DNA from: an uncultured Clostridia bacterium
Lineage (GTDB): Bacteria > Bacillota > Clostridia > Christensenellales > Borkfalkiaceae
Assembly: GCA_904502225.1 (NCBI GenBank)
Contig: CAJGDO010000014.1
Location: 1 to 32,427, forward strand
Length of the DNA stretch: 32,427 nt
Direction: 5' to 3'
The notes under the pieces were generated by a model. The model was not told the origin of the DNA, made no database searches, and saw nothing but the letters and a program-made list of their open reading frames with translations. Shown here one piece after another: positions 25,670 to 32,427 of the stretch (position 1 is the first letter of the stretch; each line of letters starts with the position of its first letter). A program made the translations under genes and the position numbers.

Positions 25670-26098
25670 ATGCAAGATAACGAGCAAACTTTTTGTTCAA
25701 CCAATAACGATTTTACGCCTGTTGTAAATTTTAAACAGTTGACCTGTTTAAACAACTGTTTTAGAAAAGAAATTTGGTCGGGCGAGTTCTCGCAAATCAC
25801 CATTATGTCAATTCCTGCAGGTGGCGAAATCGGTTTAGAAATTCACAACGATTTAGACCAAATTTTAGTTGTTGAATATGGTGTCGGCTCGGTTTATATG
25901 GGCAAAGCCAAAAACTGTGTATGTTTTAAGGGTTGTGCCAATAACGAGTGTGCCATAATTATCCCAGCAGGAATTTATCACAACGTTATTAACGAGCAAA
26001 CTTTCCCACTAAAACTATTTTCAATTTACGCACCGCCAAAACACCCTGTCGGCACAGTCCACAAAACCAAATTTGAAAGCGATTTGGAAGATTATTAA
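25670..26098 (+). CDS. Small cupin-domain protein, Cys-rich
   Basis: A 142-residue single-domain cupin. Motif 1 is GLEIHNDLDQILVVEYG (from G55) with H59, and motif 2 is PAGIYHNVIN with H104, followed by the LFSIYAPPKHPVGTVH tail typical of small cupins related to mannose-6-phosphate isomerases. A metal site using H59, an acidic or Gln residue, and H104 is plausible. Seven cysteines are present, four of them clustered as C83-x-C85-x3-C89-x4-C94 in the hairpin between the two motifs, which is unusual. The ATG follows AGAGGAGAAAATATT. It is alone on the plus strand, divergent from the surface operon and followed by a terminator. The substrate is unknown. Confidence 0.85.
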   Translation: MQDNEQTFCSTNNDFTPVVNFKQLTCLNNCFRKEIWSGEFSQITIMSIPAGGEIGLEIHNDLDQILVVEYGVGSVYMGKAKNCVCFKGCANNECAIIIPAGIYHNVINEQTFPLKLFSIYAPPKHPVGTVHKTKFESDLEDY

Positions 26099-26103
26099 CC
26101 GCT

Positions 26104-26123
26104 TTGTTGATATTTTATCAACA
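26104..26123. repeat. Hairpin between cupin stop and terminator
   Basis: TTGTTGATA and TATCAACAA form a perfect stem around a short T loop immediately before the terminator hairpin. It has no T run after it on the plus strand, so it is probably a 3' mRNA stem rather than a second terminator. Confidence 0.5.
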
Positions 26124-26155
26124 AAAAAAGGACACCCTGTTGGTGTCCTTTTGTA
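26123..26155. terminator. Bidirectional terminator between cupin and SulP genes
   Basis: AAAAGGACACC and GGTGTCCTTTT pair around CTGTT (26126-26152). T runs follow on both strands, so it can end the plus-strand cupin transcript and the minus-strand SulP transcript. Confidence 0.9.
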
Positions 26156-26169
26156 TTTGTTTTATTTGA

Positions 26170-27447
26170 TTATTCGGCTTGTTTTTTTGCTTTGTTTTTT
26201 GCTATTAAGTGATGGATTAGCAAAATAACGTAATGCACAACTAAACCGACGGCGATTGCTTTAACAAGGTCGAAAATCGCAGTTAAAGCAAAAGTTAAAA
26301 CGAGAACTAAAACGTCATTCCATTTTTTAGTTTTAATAACCTTAACAAACTCTCTCCACTCGCTCATATTATACGCAACGATAAACAAAATCGCAGCGAT
26401 AATCGGCATAGGAATATAAGATGCAAGTGGCATAAGTATAACAAGCACGAGTAAAAGCACAACGGCGTGAACCATGCCGGATAATGGCGATTTTCCACCG
26501 TTTTTAACGTTTGCAGCCGTTCTTGCGATAGCCCCCGTTGCTGGAATTCCGCCAAAGCAACCAACCAAAAAGTTGCCAGCACCAAGAGCGATAAGTTCAG
26601 TGTTTGAATTGTGTTTATCCTTAATCATATTATCAGAAACCACGCACGATAAAAGCGATTCAATACCCGCAAGCAATGCGATTGTGAAAGCACTTGGAAG
26701 CAAAGATACAATTTTATCCAAAGTGATAGTTGGAAAACTGAACTTTGGCAAGTCTGAAGAAATTGTGAAAGATGAGCCAATCGTTTTTGCATTTATCGCA
26801 GGGATAAAGCAGATTAACGCTCCGACAATAACGGCGATAAGCGAGCCAGGGATTTTTTTAGAAATTTTTGGCCACACGATTAAGATTGCAAGCCCGATAA
26901 CGCCAACTAAAACCGCCCAAGGATTTATGGTTGAAAAGTTTTCAAAAACAAGCGAAAGTTTTTCAGGCGTTTCAATAGCCTTTACGCCCGATGGATAGGT
27001 TAGCCCCAAAAAGTCTTTAAGTTGCCCAACAATAAGCGTGACCGCAATACCCGCCGTGAAACCTATGGTGATGGTATGTGGGATATACTTAATAAGCGAG
27101 CCTAAACGCAACATACCCATAAGGATAAGGATAAAACCAGCCATAATGGTTGCAATAACAAGCCCTTCCATACCCTCTGAAATAATAATACCTGCAACGA
27201 TAGTTGCAAACGCAGCGGTTGGACCTGTTATGTTTACCTTACTGCCACCTAAAAGAGCGGTCACGAACCCTGCAATAATTGCAGTGAAAAGCCCCGTTTC
27301 TGGTGGTGCTTCTGATGCGATAGCAAGTGCGATTGAAAGTGGCAATGCGATTATTGCAACGATAACGCCCGCAACTATATCTAAGATATAATCTTTTGAT
27401 TTATAGCCTTTAAAAGCCGAAAAAGTCTTTGGTTGAAACAATTTCAT
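26170..27447 (-). CDS. SulP-family anion permease without STAS domain
   Basis: Membrane transporter of the SulP/SLC26 family, here 425 residues with about 11-12 hydrophobic segments. Family marks include the GLFTAIIAGFVTALLGGS segment near the N-terminus and GGIPATGAIARTAANVKNGGKSP in the core, given here as the GGIPATGAIARTA motif. The protein stops at about where the membrane part ends; the usual cytoplasmic STAS domain is missing. The start is the ATG at 27447, placed after GAGGAGAAAGATTTT; a longer TTG frame would swallow that site. It has its own promoter and shares a bidirectional terminator with the cupin gene. Substrate could be sulfate, bicarbonate or another anion. Confidence 0.92.
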   Translation of the reverse strand: MKLFQPKTFSAFKGYKSKDYILDIVAGVIVAIIALPLSIALAIASEAPPETGLFTAIIAGFVTALLGGSKVNITGPTAAFATIVAGIIISEGMEGLVIATIMAGFILILMGMLRLGSLIKYIPHTITIGFTAGIAVTLIVGQLKDFLGLTYPSGVKAIETPEKLSLVFENFSTINPWAVLVGVIGLAILIVWPKISKKIPGSLIAVIVGALICFIPAINAKTIGSSFTISSDLPKFSFPTITLDKIVSLLPSAFTIALLAGIESLLSCVVSDNMIKDKHNSNTELIALGAGNFLVGCFGGIPATGAIARTAANVKNGGKSPLSGMVHAVVLLLVLVILMPLASYIPMPIIAAILFIVAYNMSEWREFVKVIKTKKWNDVLVLVLTFALTAIFDLVKAIAVGLVVHYVILLIHHLIAKNKAKKQAE

Positions 27448-27474
27448 AAAATCTTTCTCCTCTTGTTCCAAGAT

Positions 27475-27503
27475 ATTATATACCTATTTCCCTTAAAATG
27501 CAA
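27475..27503 (-). promoter_or_regulatory. Sigma-A-type promoter of the SulP gene
   Basis: On the minus strand TTGCAT (27498-27503) and TATAAT (27475-27480) are separated by 17 bases. The -35 begins within a few bases of the MFS gene's terminator. Confidence 0.7.
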
Positions 27504-27505
27504 TT

Positions 27506-27534
27506 AAAAAAGGCCATCTGTGACAGCCTTTTTT
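27506..27534 (-). terminator. Terminator of the MFS transporter gene
   Basis: On the minus strand AAAAAAGGCTGTC pairs with GATGGCCTTTTTT (two G-T pairs) around ACA, ending in a T run, 23 bases after the MFS stop codon. Confidence 0.82.
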
Positions 27535-27556
27535 ATTGCTATAATTTTATAAACGA

Positions 27557-28843
27557 TTAATTATCAACGTCAAAACTTTCTAAAACAGATTTTGCTTTTA
27601 TAGGTTTGCTGTCGCCGTGTTTTACAAAAGCCATTGTAATAAATGCTAACGCCACACAAACGCAAGCATAAGGGAAAAGTGGCAACATGTTTCCAGCAAG
27701 GTCCATAATAGCACCTGATAAAATAGGTGTTAAAACCTGCGCAGACATGCTTGCAGCATAATACCAGCCTGTATATTTCCCAACGTCCCCACCTTTTGCA
27801 AGTTCAACAACCATAGGAAAACTGTTAACGTTTATGGTTGCCCAACCTATTCCTGCCAAAGCAAACAAAAGGTACATAATAAGAGCACTGCTATTTGCCG
27901 AAACAAATATTGCAAAGAAGAAAGAGAGTGCAAGCATAATAACGCCTACTAAAATAGTCTTTTTTCTACCAACTTTGGTTGCAATTATACCCACTGGAAG
28001 ATAAGAAATAATCGCAGCACCTTGTGCTATTAACAAGGTTAAATCATAACTTTGTTTTAAGACCTTGTCTGCATAAAGCGAATATTTAGAAGTAATGGCA
28101 TTATAACCCATATACCAAAGTGCAACAGAAGAAAGAATCAAAAGCAAAGAATTTAATTCTTTTTTTGAAAGTTTTTTTCCACTTGTATCCTTATCTTCAA
28201 CTTGTTGGTCATGCTCTGGGTAATATTTTTCAGTATCAATTAACATTTGTTCAGCCCACTTGTTTTCCTTTACAGTTAAACAAAAAATTATTAAGCCCAC
28301 CAAAAGCACGCCACACACAACAAGGTAATATGGCATAAGATTATGCATAGTGCCTTCGCCCACCTTAATAACCAAACCAAGCCCAAGAACAACAAGCCCC
28401 CCGACCGTTCCAACAAGGTTAATAATTGCATTACCTTTTGAACGCAAAGGCTTACACGTCACGTCTGGCATAAGCGCAACTGCTGGCGAACGAAAAGTCG
28501 CCATAGCAAGCAAGGTCATAAATAACACTGCGATAAAAAGCCAAACGTTATTAATAATTGGCAAAAATATGAAAAAAACTATTGCCAAAATCGTGCCGAA
28601 CAATATAAAAACAGTGCGTTTTCCAAGCCTTGAATTGGTTTTATCGGAAATTGCACCAAAAAGCGGAAGCAAAAACACTGCTAGCACGTTGTCTATCGCC
28701 ATTATCACACCCGAAAGCGTTTGCGTCATATTAAATTTGTAAGTAAGGATTAAAGGAATAGTTTTATCATACGCCTGCCAAAAAGCAGTTATAATAAAAA
28801 ATGCAAAACCCACGCATATAACACGCTTATAATTAAGTTTCAT
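27557..28843 (-). CDS. MFS transporter, SLC45-like/sugar-type
   Basis: Major facilitator of 428 residues with about 12 membrane segments. The N-terminal stretch AFWQAYDKTIPLIL, the IMAIDNVLAVFLLPLFG helix and the loop SDKTNSRLGKR are like bacterial transporters annotated as SLC45-type or sugar (GPH-like) carriers. A cytoplasmic loop near residues 195-225 divides the two halves. The start is the ATG at 28843, with AAGGAGATTTACTA in front; the longer frame to 28906 would cover the promoter. It is a single-gene unit with its own promoter and terminator. No sugar-metabolism gene is adjacent, so the substrate is not inferred. Confidence 0.88.
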   Translation of the reverse strand: MKLNYKRVICVGFAFFIITAFWQAYDKTIPLILTYKFNMTQTLSGVIMAIDNVLAVFLLPLFGAISDKTNSRLGKRTVFILFGTILAIVFFIFLPIINNVWLFIAVLFMTLLAMATFRSPAVALMPDVTCKPLRSKGNAIINLVGTVGGLVVLGLGLVIKVGEGTMHNLMPYYLVVCGVLLVGLIIFCLTVKENKWAEQMLIDTEKYYPEHDQQVEDKDTSGKKLSKKELNSLLLILSSVALWYMGYNAITSKYSLYADKVLKQSYDLTLLIAQGAAIISYLPVGIIATKVGRKKTILVGVIMLALSFFFAIFVSANSSALIMYLLFALAGIGWATINVNSFPMVVELAKGGDVGKYTGWYYAASMSAQVLTPILSGAIMDLAGNMLPLFPYACVCVALAFITMAFVKHGDSKPIKAKSVLESFDVDN

Positions 28844-28865
28844 TAGTAAATCTCCTTTACAAAAT

Positions 28866-28894
28866 ATTATATAATAAAACACCCAAAAAAGCAA
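28866..28894 (-). promoter_or_regulatory. Sigma-A-type promoter of the MFS gene
   Basis: On the minus strand TTGCTT (28889-28894) and TATAAT (28866-28871) are separated by 17 bases, just after the terminator of the preceding cassette. Confidence 0.7.
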
Positions 28895-28896
28895 TA

Positions 28897-28923
28897 AAAA
28901 AGGCACTATTTAGTGCCTTTAAA
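28897..28923 (-). terminator. Terminator of the HTH-DUF4268 cassette
   Basis: On the minus strand AAAGGCACTA pairs with TAGTGCCTTT around AA, followed by a T run. The hairpin begins inside the stop codon region of the last gene. Confidence 0.88.
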
Positions 28924-29311
28924 AATCAAATATTCCAAGTTCATATTTTGTATTAATATCGTTTGTTTCTTCAAAAATGTTTTCTTTTTTATAACCTAAT
29001 TCTTTGCATAAAAATTCTTGTGCCTCTAAAAAGGTCTTAAAATCTACACCCAGTTTACAAATTTTATTTAAGTCAAAATTTTCATTAAACCGATTTGCAA
29101 AGTTTTCCTTGGTCGTAAAGGCAAGAGTAAAGAAAAAAGAATTGATTCCTCCTCTTCCTTGATAAACGAAAACGACTATCTTGTCATTTTTGTCACAACC
29201 TTCCCACTCCCACCAAAATTTCCAGTCTAAATGAGAAAGTTTTAAGCAATTTACTATTTGATATTTTCCTTCCTCGCCTTTTATAAACACAAAATCACTA
29301 TAATTTAACAT
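28919..29311 (-). CDS. Protein of unknown function downstream of DUF4268 gene
   Basis: I do not recognise this 130-residue protein. It is soluble-looking, rich in aromatic residues (an LDWKFWWEWEG run at about 28-38), and ends acidic. The start is the ATG at 29311, one base after the DUF4268 stop (TAA-A-ATG). An AAGGAT sequence at correct distance lies inside the end of the upstream gene; a TTG six codons earlier would overlap that site. Strict coupling to the DUF4268 gene and the shared terminator suggest the two products act together. No signal peptide, membrane segment or metal motif is visible. Confidence 0.75.
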   Translation of the reverse strand: MLNYSDFVFIKGEEGKYQIVNCLKLSHLDWKFWWEWEGCDKNDKIVVFVYQGRGGINSFFFTLAFTTKENFANRFNENFDLNKICKLGVDFKTFLEAQEFLCKELGYKKENIFEETNDINTKYELGIFDF

Positions 29312-29312
29312 T

Positions 29313-29744
29313 TTATATATATCCTTCAAAAACTCTAATAAAGTCCAAAATATAAGGAAAGGCTTGTTTTATTACGGTTAAATATGTGTCTCCTTCATAG
29401 ATATAAAATTTTTTTTGAATTCTTCTTACATGTGAACTAATCTTTCCTCCACTAACCCACTCAACAGGATACCCCAAGCGTGATTCTATCAGTTTTTTGT
29501 TGCGATATAAATAATCATATAGTGGAATATTGTTGTTAATATACACTTGAACTAAAACAACTTGCTCCATATACTTAAATTCGCAACAAATTGTTTGCAT
29601 ATCCATAGGGTTGTGTGTGTTAATGTTCCCTGCCGCCTGATTTTTGCCACCCTTTTCATGGCATACGTAAAAAGGCCACCCTTGTTGATGCAAATAATTG
29701 TCAAAATAACTCCAAAACTTATCTCTTTCTTGTTGTGCGCTCAT
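29313..29744 (-). CDS. DUF4268-type protein
   Basis: A 143-residue protein that resembles the DUF4268 family: an N-terminal FWSYFDNYLHQQGWPF segment, a middle VQVYINNNIPLYDYLYRNKKLIESRLG segment (cited here by its VQVYINN start), and VEWVSGGKISSHVR near 93-106. DUF4268 domains occur alone or attached to restriction and other nuclease-like proteins, and their function is unknown. The ATG has an AAAGGAGAAAAAA site. It lies 17 bases after a short winged-HTH gene and is coupled to the next gene. The small three-gene unit looks self-contained. Family assignment is by recalled pattern, so moderate. Confidence 0.68.
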   Translation of the reverse strand: MSAQQERDKFWSYFDNYLHQQGWPFYVCHEKGGKNQAAGNINTHNPMDMQTICCEFKYMEQVVLVQVYINNNIPLYDYLYRNKKLIESRLGYPVEWVSGGKISSHVRRIQKKFYIYEGDTYLTVIKQAFPYILDFIRVFEGYI

Positions 29745-29761
29745 TTTTTTCTCCTTTGTTT

Positions 29762-29989
29762 TTATTTATTAAAGTAGCAACCGCCACCTTTAATTTTTAT
29801 AATAGGCTTTCCATATTCTATTAAATAATCAACGTTCCTTCCAACCGTTCTTCTGTCGCAAAAAATACCCATTGAGTTTAGCACCTTTGTCATATTGGTT
29901 ATAGTTATAGGTCTTTCTTTTGAAGAACCTTTTTCTAACATATCAAGCACATATAATATAATCGTTTTTTTAGCAATATCCTTTTTCAT
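29762..29989 (-). CDS. Short winged helix-turn-helix protein
   Basis: A 75-residue protein that matches the N-terminal winged-HTH of WYL-type regulators: an ILYVLDMLEKGS helix, a PITITNMTKVLNSMGI helix pair, a recognition helix DRRTVGRNVDYLIEYG and a wing KIKGGGCYF. The WYL domain that normally follows is absent, and the next gene starts 17 bases later in another frame without WYL-like sequence. It may be a small stand-alone DNA-binding protein that controls its own cassette. The ATG at 29989 follows GAGGGTGATTTT. Confidence 0.75.
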   Translation of the reverse strand: MKKDIAKKTIILYVLDMLEKGSSKERPITITNMTKVLNSMGIFCDRRTVGRNVDYLIEYGKPIIKIKGGGCYFNK

Positions 29990-30008
29990 AAAATCACCCT
30001 CTATTTAT

Positions 30009-30043
30009 ATTATAACGAAAAAGTATAGACAAAACTAGGACAA
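30009..30043 (-). promoter_or_regulatory. Possible promoter and operator of the HTH-DUF4268 cassette
   Basis: On the minus strand a TATAAT -10 (30009-30014) lies about 20 bases before the HTH start, with only a weak -35 (TAGTTT, 17-base spacing). Upstream on the plus strand two copies of TAG(G)ACAA start 10 bases apart (30026 and 30036), one helical turn, overlapping the -35 region. This fits an operator for the small HTH protein but is not proof. Confidence 0.4.
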
Positions 30044-30087
30044 GGCAATCTTTTTTTTAAAAAACCTAAAAAATTTTTAAAAAAATT

Positions 30088-30116
30088 AAAAAGACTGCGT
30101 AAAAAACAGTCTTTTT
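30088..30116. terminator. Terminator of the DUF6512-like gene
   Basis: AAAAAGACTG and CAGTCTTTTT pair around a nine-base loop. On the minus strand it is followed by AATTTTTTT, about 18 bases after the gene's stop. Confidence 0.85.
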
Positions 30117-30133
30117 AGTAAAATTAATATTTT

Positions 30134-30664
30134 TTATTTAGTTATTCCGTAGCCGTTGGTGACGGGGTCTAAAAACAACGGAATTTTTGGCGGATTAAAG
30201 GTAAAGACAAAAAACAGTATCATCACGCTGACTAAAATGCCAATCGCAAGGGGCGAAAGCCACTCTTTGCACTCTAACCTATCGAACAAAAACAGTTCGA
30301 TTAAATATTGGGCAATGACCGAAACAAAAAATATGGTTATATTGGTTATGGCTGAAAGTTGGCCAAAACTGCCACTTAAAGTGTAAAACAAAATTGGTAT
30401 TAACAGCGTGCCAGAAAGCATGCCGATAAGTTTAACAACCCAAAAGCACCTAAACTCTTTTTTAGCGAAAAAACTTTGAAAAATTGCAAAAATAAAAGAC
30501 GGAACGAAAACGAGTTTCATATGCTCGAAAGTCGATTCGTTGACGGCTGAAATCGGTGCAAAAATTTTCAAGTTTGTCCACTCGTAAAAAAAGTGCAAAA
30601 GCGTGCCGAGAACGGCTGTAAAAGTTATACCTGCCACTTGCCAAATTAACAAATTCTTTTTCAT
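30134..30664 (-). CDS. DUF6512-like membrane protein
   Basis: A 176-residue integral membrane protein with about five or six hydrophobic segments. The N-terminal pattern, a first helix ending LHFFYEW, then APISAVNESTFEHMKL, is the mark of a small clostridial family annotated as DUF6512; function is unknown. The conserved NES...EH pair between helices 1 and 2 could be functional. The ATG follows GGGGTAAATTTT. It is a single-gene unit, divergent from the amidohydrolase gene, with a terminator after it. Its promoter could not be picked out with confidence in the AT-rich gap. Confidence 0.75.
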   Translation of the reverse strand: MKKNLLIWQVAGITFTAVLGTLLHFFYEWTNLKIFAPISAVNESTFEHMKLVFVPSFIFAIFQSFFAKKEFRCFWVVKLIGMLSGTLLIPILFYTLSGSFGQLSAITNITIFFVSVIAQYLIELFLFDRLECKEWLSPLAIGILVSVMILFFVFTFNPPKIPLFLDPVTNGYGITK

Positions 30665-30737
30665 AAAATTTACCCCATATAATTTTATTCTTAAAACATA
30701 AAAGATATAACTTTTTGGGATAAATCAAAAATTTTGC

Positions 30738-30766
30738 TTGCTTGTTTTAATATATGGTGTTATAAT
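30738..30766 (+). promoter_or_regulatory. Sigma-A-type promoter of the amidohydrolase gene
   Basis: TTGCTT (30738-30743) and TATAAT (30761-30766) are separated by 17 bases, about 40 bases before the ATG. A second TTGCTT copy four bases upstream makes the -35 position slightly ambiguous. Confidence 0.68.
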
Positions 30767-30805
30767 AAAAAACGATAATAAATATTAATGTTTAGGAGAT
30801 TAAAA

Positions 30806-32427
30806 ATGAAAAGTAATTATTATCTTAACATAAACGGTAAATACGGTATGGGTGCTTACGCACAACCTGATTATCCAACGCTAACTGACCTTCTTGAATC
30901 AATGGACAGGCTTGGAATTTGGCAAACTGTTGCATATCACCTTAACGCACGTGACCTTCACCCTGTTTTTGGCAACAGATTTCTTCTTGAAGACATTGAA
31001 AAAACGCCAGGTGCAAAAGAAAGAATTATCCCAGCCTTTTGTGCTAACCCAGCAATGCTTGTTGGCAAAGGCGAAATGGAATCACTTGAAAAATGTTTAA
31101 GTGACGGCGTTGGCGGTTGCGTTATCATTTTCCCTGTGACAAACCGTTTCCGCATGGTTGAATATCGCCCTGTTTTTGACAGAATTAGAAAATATAAACC
31201 TGTTATTATGGTTGACGTCACCGAAATGACGGCTAACGACGTTGAAGACCTTGCTAATTTAGCACCAGATTATCCAGAACTTAACTTTGTTGTTAAGGAA
31301 GTTATGTGGTGGCAATATTCTCGTATTTTAGACATTATGAGAAGAACAAAGAACATTTATTGCGATATTTCTTGGCTACACACCAGAGATGCTATTAAGA
31401 TTTTATGTGATGAAACTGATTACAGCCGTGTTGTTTTCGGTGCTGGTTTCCGTTCACACTGTGCTGCTGCTATCGGTGGCTTGGCTTGGGCTAATATCCC
31501 ACAAGAACAAAAAGACCTTATTGCTTGGGACAACTTTGTTGCACTTTTAAGTGGCAAAACCAAAGAACACGCTATCAGCAACAAAAAGAAAATCGATGAT
31601 AAAATCGACAACCGTTTCTGGCGTGAATTTATCAACGGCAGACCGCTTAAAGACGTGCTTGTTATCGACGCTCATACTCATATCGGTCCATTTACCCGCA
31701 GTTGGTATTTGCTTGAAAACGAAATTGAAGACCAAGTTGCAACATTTAAGAAAGAAATGGAACAATTTGGTATCGACAAAATGCTTTCTCAACCAGAAAC
31801 AGCACTTTTCGGCACACCTATTGAAGGCAACCGTATGGTTGAAAGGGCTATTGACGATAAAGAACGCTTTAAAGGCAACCTTGTTGTGAACCCAATCTAT
31901 TCTGAACTTTACACCGAAGAATTGCTTGACTCTTTCTTTAAGGGCGGTTATTTCCAAGGCTTTAAGTTAATGCCACAATATTTAGGCATTAACGCAAGCG
32001 ACGAAAGATTTGCACCAGCATATGAATATGCAAACAAGCACAGTTTACACATTTTATTCCACTCATTTGACGATGGTGACTGTGGAACGCCTGAAAAGAT
32101 TGCAGAAGTTGCTGTAAAATATCCAAATGCAAATATGATTATCGGACACACCGGTGGTGGCACAAGGGGTCGTCGCCAAGCCGAAAAAGTTGCACAAGAC
32201 CCACGCTTTAACAACTGCTACTTTGAATTCTGCGGAAGTTTCACAACTGATATCCGTTGGGAAGACACGCTTAAATATATCGACTATCGCCGTGTTGTTT
32301 TTGGAACGGACACCGTTGTTCACGATATTGCTTGGGAACTTGGCAGGCTTTTATCACTTGATATTCCTGAATATCAAATTGAAGAAATCCTTGGCAACAA
32401 TATGCAAAGAATTTTGGATAAAGCAAA
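30806..32427 (+). CDS. Tandem amidohydrolase with inactive N-terminal half, 3' end cut
   Basis: At least 540 residues, cut by the window edge. The C-terminal half (from about 283) is an amidohydrolase_2-type TIM barrel with all expected ligands: DAHTHIG (H290, H292), H419 in LFHSFDD, H448 in IIGHTGGG and D502 in FGTDT. The N-terminal half (about 5-250) has the same layout and matching spacing but every ligand is replaced: NGKYGMG at 10-16 (K12, G14), D137, E165 and G214 in FGAGF. The segment after it (IPQEQKDLIAWDNFVALLSG) matches the end of the second half (IPEYQIEEILGNNMQRILDK). The enzyme thus looks like a fused pseudo-amidohydrolase plus active amidohydrolase, probably hydrolytic or decarboxylating; the substrate is unknown. 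ATG follows TTAGGAGATTAAAA. Confidence 0.88.
   Translation, partial: MKSNYYLNINGKYGMGAYAQPDYPTLTDLLESMDRLGIWQTVAYHLNARDLHPVFGNRFLLEDIEKTPGAKERIIPAFCANPAMLVGKGEMESLEKCLSDGVGGCVIIFPVTNRFRMVEYRPVFDRIRKYKPVIMVDVTEMTANDVEDLANLAPDYPELNFVVKEVMWWQYSRILDIMRRTKNIYCDISWLHTRDAIKILCDETDYSRVVFGAGFRSHCAAAIGGLAWANIPQEQKDLIAWDNFVALLSGKTKEHAISNKKKIDDKIDNRFWREFINGRPLKDVLVIDAHTHIGPFTRSWYLLENEIEDQVATFKKEMEQFGIDKMLSQPETALFGTPIEGNRMVERAIDDKERFKGNLVVNPIYSELYTEELLDSFFKGGYFQGFKLMPQYLGINASDERFAPAYEYANKHSLHILFHSFDDGDCGTPEKIAEVAVKYPNANMIIGHTGGGTRGRRQAEKVAQDPRFNNCYFEFCGSFTTDIRWEDTLKYIDYRRVVFGTDTVVHDIAWELGRLLSLDIPEYQIEEILGNNMQRILDKA

Noticed and set aside
26474..26998. 174-codon open frame on the plus strand
   Set aside because: Antisense shadow of the SulP gene, whose membrane-protein codon pattern leaves the opposite frame open.
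31547..32323. Several minus-strand open frames at the right edge
   Set aside because: They overlap the amidohydrolase reading frame, which has a promoter, ribosome binding site, conserved motifs and an internal duplication.
1..32427. Alternative genetic code with TGA as tryptophan
   Set aside because: rimO and ftsK end at TGA exactly at the expected C-terminus and overlap or abut the next start; Trp is encoded by TGG throughout.

Overview
The window is an AT-rich bacterial chromosome segment that looks like a low-GC Gram-positive. It most resembles an uncultured Clostridia-type gut Firmicute, but that placement is inference from gene order and style. Three things support it: the dnaG-rpoD-trmK-nif3 cluster and the cinA-recA-rny cluster are classic Firmicute neighbourhoods; start sites carry strong AGGAGG-type ribosome binding sites; and many TTGACA/TATAAT-like promoters with 17-18 bp spacers can be read directly. 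TGA, TAA and TAG are used as ordinary stops. No rRNA, tRNA, CRISPR array, insertion sequence or phage gene was seen.

Layout. (1) 1-8698, minus strand: ftsK (TTG start) - rimO - pgsA - cinA - recA, tightly packed, then rny with its own promoter; rny runs off the left edge. (2) 8809-14900, minus: the macromolecular-synthesis operon dgt - dnaG - rpoD - trmK - nif3 - zinc-ribbon coiled-coil gene, closed by a strong terminator. (3) 15007-16687, minus: a putP-like Na+/solute symporter with its own promoter and terminator. (4) 16706-25536, minus: a three-gene secreted/surface operon of about 8.6 kb. It encodes a lipoprotein of repeats, a secreted repeat protein ending in a cohesin-like domain, and a secreted protein with a cohesin-like domain, a dockerin and beta-rich repeats. 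It starts from a near-consensus promoter, with a terminator-like hairpin just before the first ribosome binding site. (5) 25670-26152, plus: a small Cys-rich cupin. (6) 26170-28894, minus: a SulP transporter without a STAS domain and an MFS transporter, each with its own promoter and terminator. (7) 28897-30037, minus: a three-gene cassette of a short winged-HTH protein, a DUF4268 protein and an unrecognised protein. (8) 30088-30664, minus: a DUF6512-like membrane protein. (9) 30738-end, plus: a double-length amidohydrolase whose N-terminal half is a metal-ligand-free copy of the C-terminal half, cut by the right edge.

The left half (1-15 kb) is core housekeeping: replication initiation, transcription, chromosome partition, recombination, lipid synthesis, RNA decay and rRNA/tRNA/ribosomal-protein modification. 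The right half is accessory. The best candidates for something undescribed are the non-catalytic cohesin/dockerin surface operon with its attenuator-like leader, and the tandem amidohydrolase with a dead N-terminal domain.
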